DNA of 43,442 bases from JBDLID01 sp039715055 (GCA_039715055.1 JBDLID010000008.1:1-43442); one strand, 5' to 3'. Shown: positions 27,001-34,412, numbered from the stretch's first letter. Notes: generated by a model not told the origin, from the sequence alone. A program made the numbers and translations.

Positions 27001-27109
27001 TCGAATCACAGGTGACCAATGAAATGGCACCCTCCGGGACCGGGTCCATGGACACCCTGCAGGGAATCGAATCCAGCAGTGCTGTCAATGCGACCTGTTC
27101 AGGAACCAT
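24083..27109 (-). CDS. murE-murF: Fused MurE-MurF ligase (meso-DAP adding and D-Ala-D-Ala adding)
   Basis: Seen: one frame of 1008 residues. Residues about 1-520 are MurE: CDSRQAGDGALFVAL, ATP loop GITGTNGKTTSTY, CDAPLTTPDP, HDHLDYHGT, and DNPR in VTDDNPRSEDP, the motif that selects meso-diaminopimelate. Residues about 530-1008 are MurF: TDSRQVSTGDVFVALVGDRFDGHDF, ATP loop AITGSSGKTTVKEM, EMGMNRPGEI, NDTYNANPASM. The two halves are joined by a short linker without a stop or frameshift. Known: MurE-MurF fusions occur in a few other bacteria. Inference: consecutive steps may be channelled. Start ATG 27109 lies 36 bp after the FtsI-like stop, with GGAG upstream. Confidence 0.95.
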   Translation of the reverse strand: MVPEQVALTALLDSIPCRVSMDPVPEGAISLVTCDSRQAGDGALFVALRGTHHDGHDFLAQVRESGCRAVVVEKKSGCEQLDFLTGICVITVDDSRQAYGLLAAEFYGRPAQGMTVVGITGTNGKTTSTYLLETVCQGLGKKVGVIGTISYRYDDLSGKQIYCDAPLTTPDPIQLQSLLREMKDNGVNLVLMEVSSHGLSQGRLGGIEFDVGVFTNLSHDHLDYHGTMAQYLAAKTLLFKKYLKAGGAAVLPADFGHDDGLADQFDELVACCRKKGCHVVRCGGTGDDDVRLLESSSTVTGSRLTLMYGEDRLSLTSPLVGEFNVENLVTAAGCCRVLGYPGQEVALYLKTASGAPGRLQRIAPGRDTGSPVVFVDFAHTPDALEKVLETLQKLKHRRLITVFGCGGDRDEGKRPLMGRVAAERSDLVIVTDDNPRSEDPKSITNAILAGIRETGMELLEVTAQYSLKENGCLVIPQREQAIETSLSAAGVGDIVLVAGKGHEPYQLCGGKKRFFDDSLEVEKLLCNWRYEDLESALEVERTTKGEDIDLSGQIVTDSRQVSTGDVFVALVGDRFDGHDFIKDVENRGAACLVVSDSAVVQEATVSCLLVKDTEKALGDLAAWRRKLMKKIANPVVAAITGSSGKTTVKEMTGSIFGCHWLSKVDGEPDRILKTQGNFNNLIGLPLSLLPIGPEHRAVILEMGMNRPGEIRRLAEIADPGIGCIVNVHGAHLEGLGTIEAVADAKEELWAGLNKDATLVVNLDDPRLVARVARYKQKKITFSLAPPEKAEQDRLWASSIKTDEKGRISFTLHVGEQQRQVAIKILGRHNISNGLAAAAIAHGAGVAIDEIAAGLEAFEPVAKRMEVVQRADGLTVINDTYNANPASMKAALDILAERPENLRIAILGDMLELGEESVEAHGHIGTYAAKAELDYLGLYGDMKDHTAAGAVAGGMEGKRVRCFSRKNEAGPWLEKIVEDNPARKGWVLVKGSRGMELETVVEEILGACL

Positions 27110-27145
27110 GACGGATTGTTCTCCGGAACACTGTTGGATGAAGTC

Positions 27146-29029
27146 TCATCGGTGTTCAACCGATGTACCATTTGCAATCCCTGTGATATCTCTTTTAAGG
27201 ATCAATTCAACCTGTTCAACACCATCGAGATCGGTGCCCGGCTTTGGGTGCTGGCTCACAACCCGTCCGGACCCCTGTACCTCCACCCTGACACCGGTCT
27301 CCTGCACAAGGCGAAGGGCCTTACGCACGCTCAAGCCCTTAAGATCACGCATTTTAAAGCCCTGCACCGGTATAGACCCACCACCTGCTGCCGGAGCTTC
27401 ACCCGTGATCTCCTGCTCATAGTTGTCATCATTTTTTTCGCCGACCTCCAGGACGCCTGCAATATTACTGCGAATCTGCTGGAGAGCGACCATGGAAGGG
27501 AGCACATCAGAGGCCAGGGTGACCAGATCAACCCCCTTTTTCCCTTTAGCAGCCGGGTCAAGAAACGGCCTCTTCACCACCAGCATGAGTATCAACTCAG
27601 GCCTGATCGGAGGTATGGCTGTCACCATGACTTCATTGCGCACATATTCATGTCCACCCTCAACCATTCGCAACGACACGTCTTCACCGGATAAACTCAC
27701 TCCTCCAACCCTGTTTCGCTTCCCCATATCCAGCAAAATCCGGCCGGCCTCTTCTGAAATAACGGGGTCGACAAGCTGCTTCTGCACACCGTTCTCGAAG
27801 ACCGGCACATAAGAATATTGTTCCTCCCCTTTCCGGGTACGTATAGAGTCCAGGGAATGAAGAGACACCTGGGAACCGCCGTTGAGCAGTTGACTGAAGG
27901 CAAGCAGGAGATGGATGGGGGTGGACACCAGAGGAACTGAGTCGCAATCCAGCTCCTGGGTACTGATGATGTTTTCTGAGACAAAAAAGGTGGATTGCTG
28001 ACTGGTATTGAACATGTCGAACTGCAGCGGTGCGGAAAACCCCAGTCGTTCCCAGAACCGGAGCTGACTTCCCAGGTTGAACTTTCGTTTGGCTCCACTC
28101 CATGATGCCACTACCCCGTTTGTTTCAAAGTCACTCTGCAGCCTTGCTGTTTCCTTGAAAAACTGTCGCAGCTCCTGGGGGACCACCATGGAATCAAAGA
28201 GAGTGGTGGTCAGATCGCCCTTGGGATAATCCCAGAAACGATTGGGATCAAATGTCGGGTAACTGCCACTGGCTACGACTTCACCGCTGGTCGGCTCAAT
28301 GAGCAGAGCAGCGACCTTGCCTTCCGGGTAACGATTACCGATTTGTCCGACAACACGTTCGAGATGGTTCTGGATCTTCAGGTCAACGGTGAGCACAAGG
28401 TCGAGACCCGAGTTCCCTGTGGTTTCATTGCTGCCGAGATCAATATAGCCGACATCACCAGCGTCGATGGAACGTCGCTTGAGGAGCTGATCGTATCGGC
28501 GCTCCAGGCCGGAAAGCCCCTGCCCCTCCTCGGCAAAACCGAGCAAGTGGGCCGCTGTCTCCTTATTGGGATAATAACGAGCCTGCTCTTTATGAAAATA
28601 GAGCCCGGGAATCTGTTCCTGGCGGATCTTCTCCTCTTCCTCCTGGCTCAGATTTCTGGCCAGCCAGACCATCTGAGAGTCTTTCTTCAGACTCTCCAGC
28701 AGCTGGCTCTCTTCAACTCCCAGTATCGCTCCAAGAGACAGTGCCACCAGGCCAAGATCCCGAAGCTCCCGTGGCCGGGCAAAGAGAGAAACCCGCTCCA
28801 GGGAAACTGCCATTTCCGTGAAGTTGCGGTCATAAATCGTTCCACGCCCCAGAGCTTCCGGTTCTTTCTTTATTGAGGCGACCCGGTTGGCCAGTCGAAC
28901 CAGCCCGGCGACATACTCCTGCGGTAAATAACGATAACCGATACCAGCCAAGCCCAGGACTAGAAGTAAAAAGAGAACAGTTTTCAACCCTGTTCTCTTT
29001 TTCACTCTGACTCGCGATTTTTTTGCCAT
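27146..29029 (-). CDS. ftsI: FtsI/PBP3-like class B PBP homologue with lost active site, plus PASTA domain
   Basis: Seen: 627 residues from ATG 29029 (an in-frame TTG at 29086 would add 19). A basic N terminus, one membrane segment (about 15-34), a pedestal with RGTIYDRN, and LLIEPTSGEVVASGSYPTFDPNRFWDY are typical of FtsI. Where FtsI has the catalytic SxxK tetrad (PGSTVK in E. coli), a gapless by-eye alignment gives PQELRQ (residues 284-289): Ser becomes Glu and Lys becomes Gln. The SxN site lies near SWSGAK without SSN, and KTGT is replaced by RMVE (454-457). A C-terminal PASTA domain (about 553-612) remains. Known: these three motifs are needed for transpeptidation and penicillin binding. 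Inference: a full-length pseudoenzyme kept for its divisome role, not a broken gene, because the frame is intact and conserved elsewhere. Confidence 0.85.
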   Translation of the reverse strand: MAKKSRVRVKKRTGLKTVLFLLLVLGLAGIGYRYLPQEYVAGLVRLANRVASIKKEPEALGRGTIYDRNFTEMAVSLERVSLFARPRELRDLGLVALSLGAILGVEESQLLESLKKDSQMVWLARNLSQEEEEKIRQEQIPGLYFHKEQARYYPNKETAAHLLGFAEEGQGLSGLERRYDQLLKRRSIDAGDVGYIDLGSNETTGNSGLDLVLTVDLKIQNHLERVVGQIGNRYPEGKVAALLIEPTSGEVVASGSYPTFDPNRFWDYPKGDLTTTLFDSMVVPQELRQFFKETARLQSDFETNGVVASWSGAKRKFNLGSQLRFWERLGFSAPLQFDMFNTSQQSTFFVSENIISTQELDCDSVPLVSTPIHLLLAFSQLLNGGSQVSLHSLDSIRTRKGEEQYSYVPVFENGVQKQLVDPVISEEAGRILLDMGKRNRVGGVSLSGEDVSLRMVEGGHEYVRNEVMVTAIPPIRPELILMLVVKRPFLDPAAKGKKGVDLVTLASDVLPSMVALQQIRSNIAGVLEVGEKNDDNYEQEITGEAPAAGGGSIPVQGFKMRDLKGLSVRKALRLVQETGVRVEVQGSGRVVSQHPKPGTDLDGVEQVELILKRDITGIANGTSVEHR

Positions 29030-29165
29030 GACCGGTTGTACCCTACTCTTTACATCGCCTCCATTGTGCTCGACAGCCTCTTTCAACCGTCAGGCCCAGC
29101 AACGCTGCCGTCTAATTTAACATAATAATAGATTTCACAGTAGGTCGGCTTTTAATAATGGCGAA

Positions 29166-29528
29166 CTAAAACCGTACAACCTGTCCTTTATCCGGGAAAT
29201 AGAGAGCCAGCTTACTGGCGGCCTTTTGTTCAAAACGTGCCGGAGAGATCAGCACCGCTCTTTCGGTACGTAATATGATATTGTCCTCACGCAGCTGCCG
29301 TTCCTGGGCAGCCAGCTGTTCAGCCTTGCCATCGAGTCGGGCCATGGAGCCCTGCACCCACATATTGACTCCCAGAATGACAGGCACCAGAAGCACTGTC
29401 ATCTTGACCAGTGCCAACCACAACTGTCTACCACCGGGAAAAAACTCAACCTTCAACGTTGCATTACGGTGACGGAGTGTACGCGGGGTTGAATAGGCAT
29501 ATGATTGTACTGAGTGATTGATCATCAT
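29166..29528 (-). CDS. ftsL: Cell division protein FtsL-like
   Basis: Seen: 120 residues; ATG 29528 has GGAGG seven bases upstream. One membrane segment (about 38-56) is followed by a predicted coiled coil (about 60-95) with leucine/glutamine heptads (EQLAAQERQLREDN). Position between rsmH and ftsI is the canonical ftsL slot. Known: FtsL with FtsB and FtsQ activates FtsW-FtsI. Sequence similarity in this family is always weak, so the call rests on topology and context. Confidence 0.8.
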   Translation of the reverse strand: MMINHSVQSYAYSTPRTLRHRNATLKVEFFPGGRQLWLALVKMTVLLVPVILGVNMWVQGSMARLDGKAEQLAAQERQLREDNIILRTERAVLISPARFEQKAASKLALYFPDKGQVVRF

Positions 29529-29548
29529 TTTCGCACCTCCATCTGTTT

Positions 29549-30448
29549 TCAGGCTGCAATCCGTTCGGCAACTCTTAATTTCGCGCTGCGAGCCCGTTTG
29601 TTGAGCTTCAGTTCTTTGTCTTTCGCTACCACCGGTTTCTTTGTGACTACCCGGAGCAGTGGATTTTCTTTGAATTTACGTTTAACCATCCGGTCTTCTA
29701 AAGAGTGGAAAGAGATCACACAAAAACGTGCGCCCGGTCGCAAAAATCGAACACCTTCGTCGAGAATTTTTGCCAGGTTCTCCAGCTCTGAGTTGACCGC
29801 AATTCGCAACGCCTGGAAAACCTTGGTTGCGACATGGATTCTTTTGGGATGGAATCGGCCGGGTATTGTCCTGGCGACAAGATCTGCCAATTCGATGGAG
29901 CGAAGAATTGGCTTTTTATCTCTCTGTTCCACCACAGCCCTGGCGATGGGCCTGGCCTGCTTTTCTTCACCGTAGTAGTAGAAGATGTCTGCCAGTTCCT
30001 CCTCCCTGCAGTTTGCAAGGATTGAAGCAGCCGTCTCCTTCCTCCTGGTGTCCATCCGCATATCGAGGGGCTCGTCTTTACGGAATGTAAACCCCCGCCC
30101 ACCGATATCGAGTTGCAGTGAAGAGAGGCCTATATCGATCAGCAAGCCGTCAATCACCGTAACACCCAACTCATCAAGCCCGTCCGCAATCTCTCCAAAA
30201 TTGCGATGCACAATTTCGAATCGCCCCTGAAAAGGGGCGAGACGAAACCGGCTTTTAACGATAGCCGCCTCATCCCAGTCAAAAGCGATGAGACGGCCAT
30301 CGGGGAGGGTCTTCTTCAATATTGCTTCACTGTGCCCGCCGAGCCCGAGCGTTCCGTCCACATACGTGCCGCCGCTCTTTGGGGCAAGGTACTCAAGGCA
30401 CTCTTCAAGCAGGACTGACTGGTGCAGGGAAGCAGCCTCGCCTTCCAT
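29549..30448 (-). CDS. rsmH: 16S rRNA (cytosine1402-N4)-methyltransferase RsmH (MraW)
   Basis: Seen: 299 residues. SAM-binding motif VDGTLGLGGHSEAIL, DGLLIDIGLSSLQLD, GRGFTFRKDEPLDMRMD and CVISFHSLEDRMVKRKF are all intact. The ATG shares one base with the mraZ stop (TAATG). Known: methylates 16S rRNA C1402. Length is normal. Confidence 0.97.
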   Translation of the reverse strand: MEGEAASLHQSVLLEECLEYLAPKSGGTYVDGTLGLGGHSEAILKKTLPDGRLIAFDWDEAAIVKSRFRLAPFQGRFEIVHRNFGEIADGLDELGVTVIDGLLIDIGLSSLQLDIGGRGFTFRKDEPLDMRMDTRRKETAASILANCREEELADIFYYYGEEKQARPIARAVVEQRDKKPILRSIELADLVARTIPGRFHPKRIHVATKVFQALRIAVNSELENLAKILDEGVRFLRPGARFCVISFHSLEDRMVKRKFKENPLLRVVTKKPVVAKDKELKLNKRARSAKLRVAERIAA

Positions 30449-30903
30449 TAGAGAAAGCCGAGTTTCGCCATGCCGTCAGCTTCGGCCCCAAGCTCCTTGC
30501 TGTCCGCCTGGTGAACCCTGGTCCAGGTCTTTTTGTCCCAGACATCAACCCATTTGGCCATGCCCCGGACAACAACTTCTTTGGATATCCCGGCAATGTT
30601 GCGAAGCTCAGCCGGCACCAGGATACGCCCCTGCTTGTCCAGTGGTGATTCGTAGACCCAGTCCATCACCAGACGAACACGTTTTGCCAGCTCCGGCTGT
30701 TCTTTGCCCCTGGCGATCAACTCATCTTCCATGACCGTCCATACAGAATCGGGGTAGACACGAAGGTGATCACCCCAGAAGGTCAGGACGATCCACTCCG
30801 AATCATACTGGCGCAGCACCTCTCGAAAACGGCTGGGAAAATTCAGCCGTCCTTTTGCATCGAGGTTGTGCTCTGTTCGACCACGAAATCTGCGCTGCGC
30901 CAT
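30448..30903 (-). CDS. mraZ: Transcriptional regulator MraZ
   Basis: Seen: 151 residues with the two AbrB-like repeats, each with its signature: NLDAKGRLNFPSRFRE near 15 and KQGRILVPAELR near 95. GGAG with GGAA precedes the ATG. Known: MraZ forms a ring, binds tandem 10-bp repeats in its own promoter and represses the dcw cluster. The matching boxes are present directly upstream at 30921-30954. First gene of the operon. Confidence 0.96.
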   Translation of the reverse strand: MAQRRFRGRTEHNLDAKGRLNFPSRFREVLRQYDSEWIVLTFWGDHLRVYPDSVWTVMEDELIARGKEQPELAKRVRLVMDWVYESPLDKQGRILVPAELRNIAGISKEVVVRGMAKWVDVWDKKTWTRVHQADSKELGAEADGMAKLGFL

Positions 30904-30920
30904 TTCCTGCTCCGGTTAAA

Positions 30921-30954
30921 CCACCTTCACCCACTTTACACCACTTTGCACCAC
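30921..30954 (-). promoter_or_regulatory. MraZ operator: four boxes with exact 10-bp spacing
   Basis: On the minus strand GTGG occurs at four positions spaced exactly 10 bp (plus-strand CCAC at 30921, 30931, 30941, 30951), with units GTGGTGCAAA, GTGGTGTAAA, GTGGGTGAAG and GTGGTTTAAC. It lies just downstream of the -10 box, in the leader of mraZ. Known: MraZ binds direct repeats of TGGGN type at this spacing. The boxes nearest the promoter read GTGGTG rather than GTGGG. Confidence 0.88.
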
Positions 30955-30964
30955 TATCATCTGT

Positions 30965-30992
30965 TTTATATCAACTTTCAGGAACCTGTCAA
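30965..30992 (-). promoter_or_regulatory. Sigma70-type promoter of the dcw operon (PmraZ)
   Basis: On the minus strand a consensus -35 TTGACA (30987-30992), 16-bp spacer and TATAAA -10 (30965-30970). The predicted start falls at about 30957, just ahead of the MraZ boxes. A weaker second pair (TTGTTT at 31108-31113, 16 bp, TATATA at 31086-31091) could be an upstream alternative. Confidence 0.85.
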
Positions 30993-31210
30993 GTAGATTT
31001 CTTCTGCAAAACCGAGATGATAGGCAGGGAAATAGCAATACAGCGAAAACCACCATATGCAGCGTCTGCCCTCTTCCGCAAATACTATATATGGTACCTC
31101 TGGCCAAAAACAACTGGTAGCTAAACACACAAGCTAATTAGCCCAAGATACTGATAACTAAGAACTAATAAGATCATTACTTTCTTTAAAAAGATATAAT
31201 AATTATTACC

Positions 31211-31230
31211 AGTGGGGGAAAGTGGGGGAA
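31211..31230 (+). promoter_or_regulatory. Distal tandem AGTGGGGGAA pair, possible second MraZ site
   Basis: AGTGGGGGAA occurs twice, back to back, at 31211-31220 and 31221-31230. The 10-bp period and TGGGG core fit MraZ boxes better than the proximal ones, but the orientation is opposite and it lies about 220 bp upstream of the mraZ -35. The rest of the 408-bp gap 30904-31311 holds the promoter, the proximal boxes, the panB terminator and AT-rich sequence (31130-31205) with no gene seen. Confidence 0.5.
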
Positions 31231-31236
31231 AAATAG

Positions 31237-31276
31237 CAAAAAAAATCCCCTCCGGATTATGAAATCCAGAGGGGAT
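31237..31276 (-). terminator. Rho-independent terminator after panB
   Basis: Inverted repeat ATCCCCTC-GGAT with ATCC-GAGGGGAT (31245-31276), followed on the minus strand by a run of T (complement of 31237-31245). It ends the yebC-ruvC-ruvA-ruvB-panB transcript and insulates the dcw promoter. Confidence 0.88.
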
Positions 31277-31311
31277 AAAAATATTACAGGTGGAAGGGGC
31301 GGGAAGTAGTG

Positions 31312-32154
31312 TTACTGTTCTCCGGAAAGAAGCTTGGAAAAATCCTGTTCTGAAACGAAACTGTGTGCGTCATCGGGAAACACACCGTTTTTCACCTCTT
31401 CACAGTATGTTGAGATGTTTTCTTTCATCAAAGGGGCCAGGCGGGTGTAGGTTTTGACAAAGCTGGGGATAAATTTTTCAAACATGCCAAGGAGGTCATG
31501 GGTAACGAGCACCTGACCGTCACAGTGAATGCCGGCGCCGATACCGATGGTGGGTACTGCAACCGCTTCGCTGATCACCTTGGCCAACCCGTCCGGGACA
31601 CACTCAAGGACAATGCCGAATACTCCGGCATCAACAAGACCCCGGGCCTCAGCAAGCATCTTTTCAGCCGATGCCCGGTCCCTGCCCTGAACCTTGTAGC
31701 CACCCAGCTGACTGGCTGTCTGGGGTGTAAGGCCGATATGGCCCATTACCGGGATTCCGGCCCTGACCATCCCGCCAACCGTATCACACACCTCCAGACC
31801 GCCCTCCAGCTTGACCGCATCACATCCGGCCTCTTTTAAAAAGCGGGTTCCATTGACAATACCATCACGGGGTGAGCTCTGGTAGGAACCAAAAGGCATG
31901 TCGCCGACAACAAAGGCCGTTGGCGCGCCACGTCTGACCGCACCGCTGTGGTGGAGCATCTCGTCCATGGTCACCGGCACGGTGGAGTCATAACCAAGCA
32001 TCACCATACCCAGCGAATCACCAACCAACAGCATATCCACACCGCAATCATCCAGCATGGCTGCCATGGCGGCATCATAGGCCGTGAGCATGGTCAGTTT
32101 CCTGCCGTCCTTTTTGGAGTCAATGATCTCCTTGACACTCTTTCGCTTAGCCAT
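31312..32154 (-). CDS. panB: 3-methyl-2-oxobutanoate hydroxymethyltransferase PanB
   Basis: Seen: 280 residues; the second of two adjacent ATG codons (32154) has AAGGAG at the better distance. Metal and substrate motifs include MLLVGDSLGMVMLGYDSTVPVTMDEM, DMPFGSYQ, KLEGG, and HIGLTPQTASQLGGYKVQGR. Known: first committed step of pantothenate synthesis, making ketopantoate from alpha-ketoisovalerate. It closes the ruv operon and is followed by a strong terminator. No panC or panD is nearby. Confidence 0.96.
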   Translation of the reverse strand: MAKRKSVKEIIDSKKDGRKLTMLTAYDAAMAAMLDDCGVDMLLVGDSLGMVMLGYDSTVPVTMDEMLHHSGAVRRGAPTAFVVGDMPFGSYQSSPRDGIVNGTRFLKEAGCDAVKLEGGLEVCDTVGGMVRAGIPVMGHIGLTPQTASQLGGYKVQGRDRASAEKMLAEARGLVDAGVFGIVLECVPDGLAKVISEAVAVPTIGIGAGIHCDGQVLVTHDLLGMFEKFIPSFVKTYTRLAPLMKENISTYCEEVKNGVFPDDAHSFVSEQDFSKLLSGEQ

Positions 32155-32191
32155 CATATGCTCCTTTGTTCAGCTTCAGTAAGTGATGGAA

Positions 32192-33244
32192 CTACTTAAA
32201 AAGTGTTGGCTGCTGCCCGCCCTTTGAACTCGGCAGCCTTCCGAAGTGATCATAGGCCGTGCCGGTGGCCATGCGACCACGCGGAGTGCGGGTGAGAAAA
32301 CCGGACTGAATGAGAAAGGGTTCGTAGACATCTTCCAGGGTGTTTTTTTCTTCACACACGGCAGTGGCCAATGTCTCCAGGCCAATGGGCCCGCCCTGAA
32401 ACTTATCGATGATGGTCAGCATAATGCGCCGGTCCATCTCATCGAGACCGAAACGGTCCACGTTAAGCAGGGTCAAGGCTTCATCCGCCACCTTGTCGGT
32501 GACCACTTTGTACTCGCCGACTTCGGCAAAATCACGCACTCTGCGCAAGAGGCGGTTGGCGATCCTCGGGGTTCCCCGCGACCTGCGGCCCAGCTCCAGG
32601 GCCCCGCCCTGGTCGACCTCCATGCCAAGGATCTTTGCCGAGCGGCTGACAATCCGGACAAGATCCTCGGGCTCGTAAAGCTCAAGGCGGAGGATCACCC
32701 CGAATCGGTCACGCAGAGGCGGAGTCAACAGCCCGGTACGGGTGGTTGCTCCAACCAGGGTGAAACGCGGCAGATCCATTTTGATCGATCTCGCCCCCGG
32801 TCCCTGGCCGATAATCAGATCGAGCTGATAATCCTCCATGGCAGGATAGAGGATCTCCTCCACCGCGTGATTCAACCGATGAATCTCATCGATAAAGAGG
32901 ACATCGCCCTCCTGCAGCGAGGTGAGAATCGCCGCCAGATCCCCCTGCCGCTCAATCACCGGACCCGACGTCACCTTGATGCCCGCCCCCATCTCGTTGG
33001 CGATGATGTAGGACAGGGTGGTCTTGCCAAGACCGGGAAAACCATGGAACAGGACATGGTCCAGCGGCTCACCCCTGCCCCGGGCAGCCCGGATAAAAAT
33101 ATCAAGACTCTTGCGGAGCTGTTCCTGACCAATGTAGTCGGCCAGCCTTTTTGGCCTGAGATCCATGTCGACAACCCGCTCACGCTGCTGCGCCGGCTCG
33201 GGGTCCACCAACCGTCCGCCCTCTATCTCTTCTTCGATATTCAT
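32192..33244 (-). CDS. ruvB: Holliday junction helicase subunit RuvB
   Basis: Seen: 350 residues. Walker A GFPGLGKTTLS, Walker B FIDEIHRLN, sensor 1 GATTRTGLL, the arginine-containing GTPRIANRLLRRVRDFA region and the C-terminal winged helix (RTPRGRMATGTAYDHFG). Overlaps ruvA by 4 bp. Known: hexameric motor driving branch migration with RuvA. Confidence 0.97.
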   Translation of the reverse strand: MNIEEEIEGGRLVDPEPAQQRERVVDMDLRPKRLADYIGQEQLRKSLDIFIRAARGRGEPLDHVLFHGFPGLGKTTLSYIIANEMGAGIKVTSGPVIERQGDLAAILTSLQEGDVLFIDEIHRLNHAVEEILYPAMEDYQLDLIIGQGPGARSIKMDLPRFTLVGATTRTGLLTPPLRDRFGVILRLELYEPEDLVRIVSRSAKILGMEVDQGGALELGRRSRGTPRIANRLLRRVRDFAEVGEYKVVTDKVADEALTLLNVDRFGLDEMDRRIMLTIIDKFQGGPIGLETLATAVCEEKNTLEDVYEPFLIQSGFLTRTPRGRMATGTAYDHFGRLPSSKGGQQPTLFK

Positions 33245-33864
33245 GCCAGTGTCCGCAAGGCCTCACGAATCATTTCTTCCACTCCAAGTCCATTGAATTC
33301 ATCCTCACCAAGACGTTTTTTCACACGCACCAGGGCCTCGCGGGCCACCGGGTCCTGATAGCCGAGGTTGACCAGTGCGGAAAGCACATCGGAAAGAATG
33401 GAACCGCCACCAACTACCACTGCACCGCCTCCCACATGATCTGCAGAAACCGAACCGGCCAGATGAGCGACTTTATCTTTTAGATCCACACAGAGCCGCT
33501 CGGCAGTCTTTTTACCGATCCCCTGCAACCCTGTTAAGCTCTTTATATCCTGATTGACAATGGCCTGACACAAGGGCGCCACCCGCATTCCGGAAAGAAT
33601 CGACATGGCCAGCTTGGGCCCGACGCCGGAGACCGACTTGAGGATGAGAAACATCTCCCGGTCCTCCTCCTCGAGAAAGCCGAAGAGGACAATGGCGTCT
33701 TCCCGGACATGGGTGTGAATATGAACAAAGACCTCATCACCGAGAGCAGGCAGTCGGGCCAGGGTATCAGTGTCGACAAAGACCTCATAACCCACTCCGT
33801 GGACGTCGATCACGGCCCGTTCCTGGCTCTTGGCCAGCATAACTCCTGTCAGTGCGGCAATCAT
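33241..33864 (-). CDS. ruvA: Holliday junction subunit RuvA
   Basis: Seen: 207 residues. N-terminal OB fold (MIAALTGVM...VIDVHGVGYEV), helix-hairpin-helix motifs (SVSGVGPKLAMSIL and LTGLQGIGKKTAERLCVDLKDK), and a C-terminal RuvB-contact domain (about 155-205). AAGGTG precedes the ATG. Known: binds four-way junctions and loads RuvB. Confidence 0.96.
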   Translation of the reverse strand: MIAALTGVMLAKSQERAVIDVHGVGYEVFVDTDTLARLPALGDEVFVHIHTHVREDAIVLFGFLEEEDREMFLILKSVSGVGPKLAMSILSGMRVAPLCQAIVNQDIKSLTGLQGIGKKTAERLCVDLKDKVAHLAGSVSADHVGGGAVVVGGGSILSDVLSALVNLGYQDPVAREALVRVKKRLGEDEFNGLGVEEMIREALRTLA

Positions 33865-33947
33865 CTGGATTTCACCTTCGGGTGAATTGAACTGTTAAAG
33901 GTAAGCGGGCAACTCTGCATAGTCGACCAGACGACACCGCTGAGCAT

Positions 33948-34412
33948 CTACGAGTAGTTGGCATGACAGATGGCCACGGCCAGTGCATCAGCGGCATCTG
34001 CACTGGGGGATTTGGAGAGGCCGAGCAGAACACAAACCATGTGCTGGACCTGCTCCTTGGGAGCCTGGCCATAGCCGGCCACCCCCTGCTTGACCTTTTT
34101 GGCCGAATAATCATGAACCGAAAGACCGTTTCGCAGCAGCGCAGTTATGGCCGCGCCTCTTGCCTGGCCCAGCTTAAGCGCCGAGTTCGGATTGGCCGCC
34201 ATAAAAACATCCTCCACTGCCGCCACATCAGGATCATGAAGCTGAACCACCTCATTGATACCGTCAAAAATTTCCCCCAACCGATGGGAAAAGGAAAGCT
34301 TCGGATTGGTCTTAACCACCCCGCAGGCCACAAAACCAAGCTGGCTGCCCACAGACTCAACAACTCCGTATCCGGTCAAACGAGAACCGGGATCAATCCC
34401 CAAAATACGCAT
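33948..34412 (-). CDS. ruvC: Holliday junction resolvase RuvC
   Basis: Seen: 154 residues, slightly short for the family (about 160-175). Acidic catalytic residues are visible: D7 in GIDPGSRLTGYG, the Glu of AAVEDVFM, and the aspartates of DAADALAVAICH near the C terminus. AAGGA precedes the ATG. Known: cuts Holliday junctions symmetrically with RuvAB. An 83-bp gap separates it from ruvA. Confidence 0.94.
   Translation of the reverse strand: MRILGIDPGSRLTGYGVVESVGSQLGFVACGVVKTNPKLSFSHRLGEIFDGINEVVQLHDPDVAAVEDVFMAANPNSALKLGQARGAAITALLRNGLSVHDYSAKKVKQGVAGYGQAPKEQVQHMVCVLLGLSKSPSADAADALAVAICHANYS

Noticed and set aside
27146..29029. Calling the FtsI-like gene a pseudogene
   Set aside because: The frame is uninterrupted over 627 codons, with anchor, pedestal and PASTA parts conserved; only active-site motifs are altered, which fits a pseudoenzyme better than decay.
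32246..33358. A 370-codon open frame on the plus strand opposite ruvB
   Set aside because: It mirrors ruvB and part of ruvA; no ribosome site and no recognisable domain. GC-rich third positions keep the opposite frame open.
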